Counted from the first letter of the stretch, positions 1 to 6,208 are shown. The stretch is DNA of 10,145 nt from Bacillota bacterium (GCA_023412275.1 JAEYNY010000160.1:1-10145), one strand, 5' to 3'. Numbers and translations: made by a program. The notes: a model not told the origin generated them from the sequence alone.

Positions 1-1
1 T

Positions 2-22
2 TGCAACGTTATCAGGGGGTGA
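2..22 (+). CDS. 3' end of an upstream gene, probably another glutamate synthase subunit (partial)
   Basis: The frame starting at base 2 reads Cys-Asn-Val-Ile-Arg-Gly and then a TGA stop at 20-22, six bases before the next ATG. In split (archaeal-type) glutamate synthase clusters the class II glutamine amidotransferase subunit usually precedes the FMN subunit, and no such subunit appears elsewhere in the window, so this may be its C-terminus. Only six codons are visible. Another frame also stops at 27-29, overlapping the next ATG by one base. The identity is inference from context. Confidence 0.3.
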   Translation, partial: CNVIRG

Positions 23-28
23 AATTTA

Positions 29-1534
29 ATGGGAATAAATTATTTTACACCTCAATATGAGGTATGTAGAGATCCAAAGAAATGTATTAAATGTAAAGTA
101 TGTATGCGTCAGTGTGCAAACGAAGTACACAGCTATGACGAAGAACTAGATATGATGGTTGCTGATGACAGCAAGTGTGTGGATTGCCAGAGATGTGTTT
201 CACTGTGTCCTACACGTGCACTCCGCATAACCAAATATCAGAATGAGTTCAAAGAGAATGCCAACTGGACACAACAACATATAACTGAAATATATAAGCA
301 GGCAAATACAGGTGGAGTTCTTCTGTCATCAATGGGTAATCCTGTTCCATATCCAATATATTGGGATAAATTGCTGATAAATGCAAGTCAGGTTACCAAT
401 CCATCCATAGACCCATTGAGAGAACCGATGGAGACAAGGGTTCAACTGGGTTCAAAGCCTCAGAAGCTGGAATTTGATGAGGATGGAAAACTCAAGACAA
501 AGATAGCACCTCACCTTGACTTACAGGTGCCTATCATGTTCTCGGCAATGTCATATGGCTCAATTAGCAGAAATGCACATGAGAGTCTTGCAAGGGCAGC
601 AGAAGAACTGGGAACGTATTACAATACCGGTGAAGGCGGTTTGAATGAAGATTTTTACCAATATGGTAAAAACACAATAGTTCAGGTTGCTTCTGGAAGA
701 TTCGGTGTTCATGTGGGTTACCTGAGCGCAGGTGCTGCAATAGAAATAAAAATGGGTCAGGGAGCAAAGCCGGGTATCGGCGGACACTTACCGGGAGAAA
801 AAGTTGGTGAGGATGTATCAAAAACCAGAATGATTCCGGTAGGTAGTGATGCAATATCACCTGCACCTCACCATGATATATATTCAATAGAAGATTTAAG
901 ACAGCTTGTATTTTCCTTAAAGGAAGCAACTGCATATACAAAGCCGGTTATAGTAAAGATAGCCGCAGTACACAATGTAGCTGCGATAGCGTCAGGTATA
1001 GCTCGTTCCGGAGCAGATATCATAGCAATTGACGGATACAGAGGCGGAACCGGAGCTGCTCCTACCAGAATCAGAGATAATGTTGGAATCCCAATAGAGC
1101 TTGCATTGGCATCAGTTGACCAGAGATTGAGAGATGAAGGCATCAGAAACAATGTTTCCTTGGTAGTAGCAGGAAGTATAAGAAACAGTGGAGATATTGT
1201 AAAAGCAATCGCTCTTGGAGCAGACGCCGTATATATCGGTACATCTGCGTTGATTGCTTTAGGATGTCATGTATGCAGAAGCTGTCACGGCGGAAAGTGC
1301 AACTGGGGTATTGCAACACAAAGACCTGATCTGGTTAAGAGGCTTAACCCTGATATCGGATACAAACGTTTGATAAATCTTGTTCACGCGTGGGATCATG
1401 AGATAAAAGAAATGCTCGGTGGTATGGGAATCAATGCAATCGAGAGTCTCAAAGGTAATCGTTTAATGCTTAGGGGAATAGGATTAAGTCAAAAAGAACT
1501 TGATATATTAGGCGTTATGCACGCCGGCGAATAA
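29..1534 (+). CDS. gltB: Glutamate synthase FMN/Fe-S catalytic subunit (archaeal-type, split GOGAT)
   Basis: This subunit carries the synthase centre, where 2-oxoglutarate plus ammonia released from glutamine becomes glutamate. It has 501 residues. The N-terminus holds two ferredoxin-type [4Fe-4S] motifs, C19/C22/C25/C29 and C50/C53/C56/C60. Residues ~90-490 form the FMN-binding glutamate synthase barrel, with PIMFSAMSYGSIS, GEGGLNED, KPGIGGHLPGEKV and DGYRGGTGAAPTRIRD blocks. The 3Fe-4S site typical of GOGAT (C-x5-C-x4-C) is C413/C419/C424, followed by NWGIATQ, and an extra C416 lies inside it. The protein lacks the N-terminal amidotransferase and C-terminal GXGXG domains of large bacterial GltB. 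The GXGXG part is the separate gene at 3220. The start is set by an AGGGGGTGA Shine-Dalgarno at 14-22. It heads a tight four-gene run. Family assignment is firm; electron donor and subunit contacts are inferred. Confidence 0.93.
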   Translation: MGINYFTPQYEVCRDPKKCIKCKVCMRQCANEVHSYDEELDMMVADDSKCVDCQRCVSLCPTRALRITKYQNEFKENANWTQQHITEIYKQANTGGVLLSSMGNPVPYPIYWDKLLINASQVTNPSIDPLREPMETRVQLGSKPQKLEFDEDGKLKTKIAPHLDLQVPIMFSAMSYGSISRNAHESLARAAEELGTYYNTGEGGLNEDFYQYGKNTIVQVASGRFGVHVGYLSAGAAIEIKMGQGAKPGIGGHLPGEKVGEDVSKTRMIPVGSDAISPAPHHDIYSIEDLRQLVFSLKEATAYTKPVIVKIAAVHNVAAIASGIARSGADIIAIDGYRGGTGAAPTRIRDNVGIPIELALASVDQRLRDEGIRNNVSLVVAGSIRNSGDIVKAIALGADAVYIGTSALIALGCHVCRSCHGGKCNWGIATQRPDLVKRLNPDIGYKRLINLVHAWDHEIKEMLGGMGINAIESLKGNRLMLRGIGLSQKELDILGVMHAGE

Positions 1535-1550
1535 GGGGTGAAGATTTAAG

Positions 1551-1982
1551 ATGAAAAAGATATATGTAAATGAGGACAGATGTTTGGGGTGTCATCTTTG
1601 CGAATATTATTGTGCATTTGCACATAGTGGAAAGAATGATATGGTAAAGGCTTTTTCAGGAGATTCAAAGCCACAACCACGCTTGACAATTGAAGAGGGA
1701 GACAGCATTAATTTTGCCGTATCCTGCAGACATTGTGAAACAGCTTTATGTGTGAAATCTTGTATTACCGGAGCAATGCAGAAGGATGAAGACGGAAGAG
1801 TATTTGTAGATGAGTCAAGGTGCGTGGGCTGTTATACATGTATTCTCGTTTGTCCTTTCGGTTCGGTTATACCCGGAAGAGAAAAGGCTATTAAAAAGTG
1901 CGACCTTTGTATTGAGAGCGGAAAACCGGCTTGTGCGGAAAACTGCCCGAATTTAGCTATTGTATATGAGGAAAGGGGTTGA
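1551..1982 (+). CDS. Four-cluster ferredoxin-like electron-transfer subunit (HycB/DmsB type)
   Basis: This 143-residue soluble protein has sixteen cysteines in the pattern of HycB/DmsB-like polyferredoxins. The groups are C11/C14/C17/C21, C59/C62/C67/C71, C91/C94/C97/C101 and C117/C120/C128/C132, enough for four [4Fe-4S] clusters. No signal peptide or membrane segment is seen. It lies 16 bases after the FMN subunit and 6 bases before the FAD oxidoreductase gene, so it most likely wires electrons from that flavoprotein to the FMN/3Fe-4S centre. In ordinary bacteria the Fe-S and FAD functions are fused in GltD; here they are split over two genes. The start is fixed by AAGGGGTGA at 1534-1542. 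The structural class is clear; the role in glutamate synthesis rests on gene order. Confidence 0.85.
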   Translation: MKKIYVNEDRCLGCHLCEYYCAFAHSGKNDMVKAFSGDSKPQPRLTIEEGDSINFAVSCRHCETALCVKSCITGAMQKDEDGRVFVDESRCVGCYTCILVCPFGSVIPGREKAIKKCDLCIESGKPACAENCPNLAIVYEERG

Positions 1983-1988
1983 TTTTAA

Positions 1989-3218
1989 GTGAAGTATGTG
2001 ATTATTGGAAATTCAGCCGCTGCAATCGGTTGTGTCAGCGGGATCCGTAGTGTAGACGGGGAATCATCAATTACTTTGATATCGGATGAACCACATTTTA
2101 CTTACTCCCGCCCGCTTATATCCTATTGGTTAAAGGGCAAAGTAACAGATGATAAGATGTATTACAGAAGCAGCGACTTTTATGAAAAAAATAATTGTAC
2201 TGCCATTTTAGGAAAAAAGGCAGAAAAAATAGATACTGATGCAAAGAAGGTTGTACTTGAGGATGGAAGCACTGTTGAATACGACAAGCTGTTGGTGGCT
2301 ACAGGCTCATCACCATTTGTACCGCCTGTGGAAGGCATAAATGATGCTAAAAACGCTTTTACTTTTCTCAATTGGGATAGCGCAAAGGCTGTTAAGGAAG
2401 TTGTAAACAAAGATTCAAAAGTTGTAATAATGGGTGCAGGACTTATCGGATTAAAAGCGGCAGAAGGACTCCATGAAGTATGTGATGATATTACCGTGGT
2501 TGACCTTGCTGACAGAGTTCTTCCAAGTATTCTTGATGCATCAGGAGCCGGTATGGTTCAGAAGCATATAGAAAAAGAAGGTATAAAATTCCTGTTGAAT
2601 GATGCTGCATCAGCAGTAAAAGAAAACACAATAGTGCTTAAATCAGGCAAGGAATTGGCGTATGATGTACTGATAGTAGCAGTAGGCGTAAGGCCAAACA
2701 CCGGACTTATTAAGGATGCCGGGGGAGAAGTAAACAGGGGAATTATAACTGACAACCGTCAGGCAACATCAATCTCTGACGTATATTCCGCCGGGGATTG
2801 TACTGAGAGTTTGGATATCTGTACAGGACAAAACAAGATACTAGCACTTCTTCCAAACGCTTATTTTCAGGGTGAAACAGCCGGAATAAATATGGCTGGC
2901 GGTAATCAAACTTTTGACACTGCAATGCCCATGAATGCAATAGGTTTCTTCGGTCTCCACATGTTGACTGCGGGAGCTATGGAAGGTGAATGTTTCGAGG
3001 AAATTGATGAAAATAACTACAAGAGAATGTTTTTCTCAGATGGGCTTCTAAAAGGTTTTATACTTATAGGGGAAATAGACAGAGCCGGAATTTATACTTC
3101 ACTTATCCGAGAAAAAACCCCAATGGATCAAATTAACAGCAATTTATTAAAAGTGAATCCTCAGCTAATGGTGTTTGATAAAAAGGCTAGGATGCAGAAA
3201 TTGGCGGGAGGGAAGTAG
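1989..3218 (+). CDS. FAD-dependent NAD(P)H oxidoreductase, probable glutamate synthase electron-input subunit
   Basis: This 409-residue protein is a pyridine nucleotide-disulfide oxidoreductase fold flavoprotein, related to NADH-ferredoxin/rubredoxin and nitrite reductase FAD modules. The N-terminal FAD Rossmann motif is VIIGNSAAA (residues 4-12). The second Rossmann motif is G149-x-G151-x-x-G154, ending in D172, a combination that usually favours NADH over NADPH. The FAD-contacting SAGD motif has G269 and D270. No CxxxxC redox disulfide is seen next to the FAD motif. The start codon is GTG at 1989, behind AAAGGGGT at about 1973-1980, and gives a proper N-terminal beta strand. The gene is 6 bases behind the ferredoxin gene and 1 base before the GXGXG gene. 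It probably oxidises NAD(P)H and passes electrons through the 16-Cys protein. The fold is firm; the partner assignment is inferred. Confidence 0.87.
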   Translation: MKYVIIGNSAAAIGCVSGIRSVDGESSITLISDEPHFTYSRPLISYWLKGKVTDDKMYYRSSDFYEKNNCTAILGKKAEKIDTDAKKVVLEDGSTVEYDKLLVATGSSPFVPPVEGINDAKNAFTFLNWDSAKAVKEVVNKDSKVVIMGAGLIGLKAAEGLHEVCDDITVVDLADRVLPSILDASGAGMVQKHIEKEGIKFLLNDAASAVKENTIVLKSGKELAYDVLIVAVGVRPNTGLIKDAGGEVNRGIITDNRQATSISDVYSAGDCTESLDICTGQNKILALLPNAYFQGETAGINMAGGNQTFDTAMPMNAIGFFGLHMLTAGAMEGECFEEIDENNYKRMFFSDGLLKGFILIGEIDRAGIYTSLIREKTPMDQINSNLLKVNPQLMVFDKKARMQKLAGGK

Positions 3219-3219
3219 A

Positions 3220-3939
3220 ATGAAGATTACAGTTGGTGATACTTACTATACCGAAATCAATGAACAGATAAGAAATACCGCTGATACAGATATAGTACTC
3301 GACAAGGTATACGGACAAAGATATATAGGTTGTGGTATTAAAGGAAAGACTATAACCATAAACGGAACTCCCGGAAATGCACTGGGCTCATATATGGATG
3401 GTGCTGATGTAAAAGTAAACGGAAATGCCCAGGATGCTACAGGGGATACAATGAATGACGGGTCAATAATAATCCACGGTAACTGTGGTGATACTACAGG
3501 TTACGGTATGAGAGGCGGTAAAATCCTTATAAAGGGAAATGCTGGCTATCGAGTGGGAATACACATGAAAGAGTATAAGGAACAAAAACCTATTGTTGTT
3601 GTTGGAGGTAAAACCGGCGACTTTTTAGGTGAATACCAGGCAGGAGGAATAATTATTGTACTCGGAATAGGTGTGGATGGAATTCCGGTGGGTAATTTTT
3701 GTGGTACTGGAATGCATGGCGGTGCCATATACTTGAGATGTAATGATATTCCCGAGGGCCTTCCTCCTCAGGTTTCAGCAACCTCTGCAACAGAAGAGGA
3801 CAAAAAGCAGATTGACGGTATAGTGGAGGATTTCTGTAAAAATTTTGGATATGATAAAAATGATATATTAAAATCAAACTTTATAAAGCTGACTGCAAAT
3901 ACAAAGAATCCATATAAACAGCTATATACACATAATTAA
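3220..3939 (+). CDS. GXGXG-domain subunit of split glutamate synthase (GltB C-terminal-like)
   Basis: This 239-residue protein corresponds to the C-terminal domain of the large GOGAT subunit, a right-handed beta-helix with repeated G-x-x-x-G-type turns. The repeats run through roughly residues 40-165: GNALGSYMDGADVKVNG, GNAQDATGDTMNDGS, GNCGDTTGYGMRGGK and GNAGYRVGIHM. In full-length enzymes this domain is structural and lies against the channel that carries ammonia between active sites. I chose the ATG at 3220, one base after the preceding stop, because GGGAGG at 3206-3211 lies 8 bases upstream. The in-frame ATG at 3175 would add 15 residues, lies inside the previous gene and has no such site. 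The C-terminal ~60 residues are a mixed-charge helical tail. This is the last gene of the glutamate synthase run, with 50 bases to glnA. Confidence 0.9.
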   Translation: MKITVGDTYYTEINEQIRNTADTDIVLDKVYGQRYIGCGIKGKTITINGTPGNALGSYMDGADVKVNGNAQDATGDTMNDGSIIIHGNCGDTTGYGMRGGKILIKGNAGYRVGIHMKEYKEQKPIVVVGGKTGDFLGEYQAGGIIIVLGIGVDGIPVGNFCGTGMHGGAIYLRCNDIPEGLPPQVSATSATEEDKKQIDGIVEDFCKNFGYDKNDILKSNFIKLTANTKNPYKQLYTHN

Positions 3940-3989
3940 TAAATAGTGTAAAATACTAGTAATAAAACATAAAGGAAAGAGGTGGGAAA

Positions 3990-5315
3990 ATGGCTACTAA
4001 GAATGATGTTTTGAAATTTATAGATCAAAATGATGTAAAATTTATCAGACTGCAGTTTTCAGATATATTCGGCAGAATGAAAAACATTGCTATAAATTCA
4101 CAACTACTTGAGAGAGCTCTTGATGAGGGAGTAATTTTTGACGCATCAGCCATTGCGGGATTTTCCGAGGTGGAATCGTCAGATATGCTGCTGTTTCCGG
4201 ATCTCAACACATTTTCCGTTATTCCCTGGAGACCGCAGCATGGCAAGGTTGCAAGATTTATATGCGATATCAAGAATTATGATGGTTCCCAGTTTATGGG
4301 AGACCCCAGGTATGTTCTGAAAAGATCAGCAGAAAAGGCAAAAAAACAAGGTTATACCTTCAATATAGGACCTGAGTGTGAATTTTTCCTGTTTCATATA
4401 GATGCTGAAGGCAGGCCTACTACAAAAACGCATGATTCAGCAGGCTATTTTGATATGGCTCCTACTGATCTGGGTGAAAATTGCAGAAGAGAAATTTGCA
4501 TGGTGCTTGAAGATATGGGCTTTGAAACAGAGGCATCACATCACGAAAATGCAGCCGGACAGCATGAGGTTGATTTCAGGTACAGCGATGTTATGACTGC
4601 TGCAGACAGAATAATGACATTCAGAACAGTAGTAAAAATTGTTGCACAAAGAAACGGACTGCATGCAACTTTCATGCCTAAACCAATTTTTGACGACTAT
4701 GGTTCTGGCATGCACATAAACATGTCTCTGTTTAAAGACGGCAAGAACCTTTTTAATGCAGGTGAAAACAGTAGAGATATATCCGACACGGCAAAAATGT
4801 TTGCTGCCGGCGTACTGGAACATGTCAAGGGTTTCACTGCGGTTGCAAACCCTCTGGTAAACTCATATAAGAGGTTTGTACCGGGCTTTGAGGCTCCTAT
4901 TCACATTGCATGGTCACATATGAACAGAAGCCCTCTTTTAAGAGTTCCTGCTCCAAAAGGTGAGGCAACTAGAATAGAATTAAGAAGTCCTGACCCATCT
5001 TGTAATCCGTACCTTACATTGGCATTGATTCTGGAAGCAGGCTTGGATGGACTGCAAAAGCAAATGAAAATACCTGACCCTGTTGAGATTAATACTTATA
5101 ACCTTACACCTGAACAAGAGAAAGAGCTGAAGATACAAAGGCTTCCCTCCAATTTATACTTAGCATTGGAAGAAATGAAGAAGGATACTTATATCAGGGA
5201 GGTTTTAGGAGAACACATATATTCAAAGTATATATCAGCTAAAGAACTGGAATGGACTAAATACAACAGCACAGTTTATCCTTGGGAGATAGATAATTAC
5301 CTTACTGCATATTAA
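3990..5315 (+). CDS. glnA: Glutamine synthetase, type I alpha
   Basis: This enzyme makes glutamine from glutamate, ammonium and ATP; it is normally a cytoplasmic dodecamer. At 441 residues it matches Bacillus GSI-alpha and lacks the GSI-beta insertion and adenylylation-site context. The metal/substrate residues are present: E129 and E131 (GPECEF), E186, E193 (GQHE), H242 (GSGMH), flap E301 (PGFEAP), and E330/R332 (IELRSP). Two unusual positions stand out by remembered alignment with B. subtilis GlnA. The DGSS loop reads D51-A-S-A54, so the second Ser is Ala. R62, needed for glutamine feedback inhibition there, is E60. The start is set by AGAGGTGGG at about 3978-3985. No terminator separates it from the preceding operon. 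A weak promoter-like pair (TATACA 3925, TAAAAT 3949, 18-bp spacer) could give extra transcription. Confidence 0.95.
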   Translation: MATKNDVLKFIDQNDVKFIRLQFSDIFGRMKNIAINSQLLERALDEGVIFDASAIAGFSEVESSDMLLFPDLNTFSVIPWRPQHGKVARFICDIKNYDGSQFMGDPRYVLKRSAEKAKKQGYTFNIGPECEFFLFHIDAEGRPTTKTHDSAGYFDMAPTDLGENCRREICMVLEDMGFETEASHHENAAGQHEVDFRYSDVMTAADRIMTFRTVVKIVAQRNGLHATFMPKPIFDDYGSGMHINMSLFKDGKNLFNAGENSRDISDTAKMFAAGVLEHVKGFTAVANPLVNSYKRFVPGFEAPIHIAWSHMNRSPLLRVPAPKGEATRIELRSPDPSCNPYLTLALILEAGLDGLQKQMKIPDPVEINTYNLTPEQEKELKIQRLPSNLYLALEEMKKDTYIREVLGEHIYSKYISAKELEWTKYNSTVYPWEIDNYLTAY

Positions 5316-5326
5316 TTAACGGATAC

Positions 5327-5355
5327 TTACGTTACGGCAGTAAATTAGCTATAAT
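5327..5355 (+). promoter_or_regulatory. Possible sigma-A promoter for the ANTAR regulator gene
   Basis: A perfect -10 hexamer TATAAT lies at 5350-5355, with a poor -35 (TTACGT, 5327-5332) and 17-bp spacing. It would start transcription about 20 bases before the regulator's start codon. The intergenic position supports it and the weak -35 argues against a strong promoter. The regulator may also be read from glnA, since no terminator intervenes. Confidence 0.4.
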
Positions 5356-5371
5356 TATTCCCCATTCAAAT

Positions 5372-5377
5372 GGAGGT
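5372..5377 (+). promoter_or_regulatory. Ribosome binding site that decides the ANTAR gene start
   Basis: GGAGGT at 5372-5377 lies 7 bases before the ATG at 5385. It overlaps the in-frame ATG at 5370, which therefore cannot be the main start. The bases CC-CCAT (5360-5365) can pair with ATGG and GG (5370-5373 and 5375-5376, bulged A5374). That would form a small hairpin covering this site; whether it matters is unknown. Confidence 0.7.
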
Positions 5378-5384
5378 GATGCCA

Positions 5385-5954
5385 ATGAGTGCAGGAGGGA
5401 TTCTTATAGTATGCAGTAAGCCTGAGTTAATTAAAGAAATCAGAGCCCTCATGCTGCAACAGGGATATTCGTCGGCGGAATACTCGTTATCGGCAAGTGC
5501 TGCCAGACGTAAACTCGATTTTTTTGAACCTGAACTGATATTGGTTAATTCACCTTTACAGGATGAACTTGGAATTGATTTTATTTTGGATATTGCAGAC
5601 AATACGGATGCGGGAATAATAGTATTGGCTAAACATGAGCATCTGGAGGATATGCAGTATAGGCTTGAAAAAGTAGGGGCATTGATACTGCCTAAGCCCA
5701 TAAACAAAATGACTTTATTGCAAACGGCCAGATTTGCTGCTCAATCCCGTAAGTCACTAATGGGATTAAAAACTATAAACGAAGATCTGGAAAAGAAAAT
5801 GAAGGATCGCAAGATTATAGAAAAAGCAAAATGGATTCTTGTAGAAAAGATGATTATGACTGAACCACAAGCGCATCGGTATATTCAAAAGCGGGCAATG
5901 GATACAAGAACATCGCAGTTAAAGGTAGCTGAGGAAATTATTGAGAGCTTTTAA
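5385..5954 (+). CDS. ANTAR-domain antitermination regulator with degenerate receiver (NitR-like)
   Basis: This 189-residue protein has a receiver-like fold (~1-120), a linking helix, and a C-terminal ANTAR RNA-binding domain (~134-187). The ANTAR signature is visible as IIEKAKWILVEK, EPQAHRYIQKRAMD and a VAEEII ending. ANTAR proteins bind paired hexaloop hairpins in nascent RNA and prevent termination. The receiver is unlikely to be phosphorylated. The phospho-Asp position is N55 (ELILVNSPL), the acidic pocket is C10/S11, and the switch Thr/Ser is A82; only the Lys of LPKP (K104) remains. From memory, an ANTAR gene downstream of glnA in Clostridium saccharobutylicum was called nitR, so the arrangement has precedent. 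A likely target is the amt leader just downstream. Partner sensing by GlnA or P-II is a guess from gene order. Confidence 0.88.
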   Translation: MSAGGILIVCSKPELIKEIRALMLQQGYSSAEYSLSASAARRKLDFFEPELILVNSPLQDELGIDFILDIADNTDAGIIVLAKHEHLEDMQYRLEKVGALILPKPINKMTLLQTARFAAQSRKSLMGLKTINEDLEKKMKDRKIIEKAKWILVEKMIMTEPQAHRYIQKRAMDTRTSQLKVAEEIIESF

Positions 5955-5963
5955 ACAAATTAC

Positions 5964-5992
5964 TTGAATTTTCGAATAACAAATGGTAACAT
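5964..5992 (+). promoter_or_regulatory. Candidate sigma-A promoter for the amt-glnK leader transcript
   Basis: TTGAAT (5964-5969) and TAACAT (5987-5992) are spaced by 17 bp. Transcription would start near base 6000, just ahead of the first hexaloop hairpin at 6023, so the full set of leader structures would be transcribed. The -10 is moderate, and other AT-rich hexamers (TATTAT at about 6000-6005) could serve. No sigma-54 type -24/-12 element was seen. Confidence 0.42.
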
Positions 5993-6022
5993 TACTGCAT
6001 ATTATTAATTAAATATCAAAAA

Positions 6023-6036
6023 CAGCAATGAGGCTG
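6023..6036 (+). promoter_or_regulatory. ANTAR-type hexaloop hairpin P1 in the amt leader RNA
   Basis: CAGC (6023-6026) pairs with GCTG (6033-6036) around the six-base loop AATGAG. Loop position 1 is A and position 4 is G, the two bases reported as conserved in ANTAR RNA targets. Two or three A-T pairs can extend the stem beyond an A-C mismatch. The regulator gene immediately upstream encodes an ANTAR protein. The 3' arm is shared with the competing hairpin 6033-6076. Confidence 0.65.
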
Positions 6037-6076
6037 CTTATAAATCAAATTCTGTAAAATTGATTTAATAAGTAGC
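6033..6076 (+). promoter_or_regulatory. Long leader hairpin competing with P1
   Basis: The outer stem GCTGCTTA (6033-6040) pairs with TAAGTAGC (6069-6076), including one G-U. The inner stem TAAATCAA (6041-6048) pairs with TTGATTTA (6060-6067), with A6068 bulged, giving about 16 pairs. The outer GCTG is the 3' arm of P1, so full pairing would break P1. If P1 forms, the remaining lower pairs (6037-6040 with 6069-6072) and the inner stem can still fold and shorten the P1-P2 distance. The following TTTCTGTATTTGT is only a weak T-tract, so it is not called a terminator. Confidence 0.5.
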
Positions 6077-6112
6077 TTTCTGTATTTGTAAGGGTTTTAA
6101 TAATTATTTATT

Positions 6113-6124
6113 CACAATGGCGTG
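6113..6124 (+). promoter_or_regulatory. ANTAR-type hexaloop hairpin P2 overlapping the terminator
   Basis: CAC (6113-6115) pairs with GTG (6122-6124) around the loop AATGGC, again A at position 1 and G at position 4, and almost the same loop as P1. The stem is only three pairs and would need protein to be stable. Its loop end and 3' arm (6120-6124, GCGTG) are the 5' foot of the terminator hairpin, so the two structures exclude each other. That is the geometry expected for ANTAR antitermination. Confidence 0.55.
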
Positions 6125-6162
6125 TTAAAGAGGATAGTTCTATCTCTTTACATGCTTTTTTT
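6120..6162 (+). terminator. Intrinsic terminator (attenuator) in the amt leader
   Basis: GCGTG (6120-6124) pairs with CATGC (6151-6155), including one G-U. TAAAGAG (6126-6132) pairs with CTCTTTA (6144-6150). ATA (6134-6136) pairs with TAT (6141-6143) below a GTTC loop. T6125 and G6133 are single-base bulges. The hairpin is followed directly by seven T's (6156-6162) and then ATTT. It ends about 46 bases before the amt ATG, so by default it would prevent amt transcription. The upstream P2 hairpin uses the same GCGTG foot. Confidence 0.8.
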
Positions 6163-6208
6163 ATTTAATGCTTCTGTAGTTCAAATTATAAAACATGGGG
6201 GTAAAATT

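Noticed and set aside
564..941. Opposite-strand open frames inside the FMN subunit and similar ones inside glnA (4536-4823), amt (7168-7413) and the TIM-barrel gene (9275-9559)
   Set aside because: They lie wholly within well-supported genes, lack ribosome binding sites and resemble no known protein; their composition follows from the coding strand.
3175..3219. Upstream ATG for the GXGXG-domain gene
   Set aside because: It overlaps the end of the oxidoreductase gene and gives a charged, non-family N-terminus. The ATG at 3220 has GGGAGG at good spacing.
5317..5334. Inverted repeat TAACG/CGTTA after glnA as a terminator
   Set aside because: Only 5 bp with an eight-base loop and no T-run. The loop GATACTTA is not an ANTAR hexaloop either.
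5370..5384. Upstream ATG for the ANTAR gene
   Set aside because: The ATG overlaps the GGAGGT that serves the start at 5385, and no ribosome binding site precedes it.
6122..6208. In-frame GTG at 6122 that would add 29 hydrophobic residues to Amt
   Set aside because: It lies inside the terminator stem and P2 hairpin, has no ribosome binding site, and the ATG at 6209 has GGGGGT 6 bases upstream and begins where Amt proteins normally begin. The apparent signal-like peptide is a by-product of the T-rich tail of the terminator.
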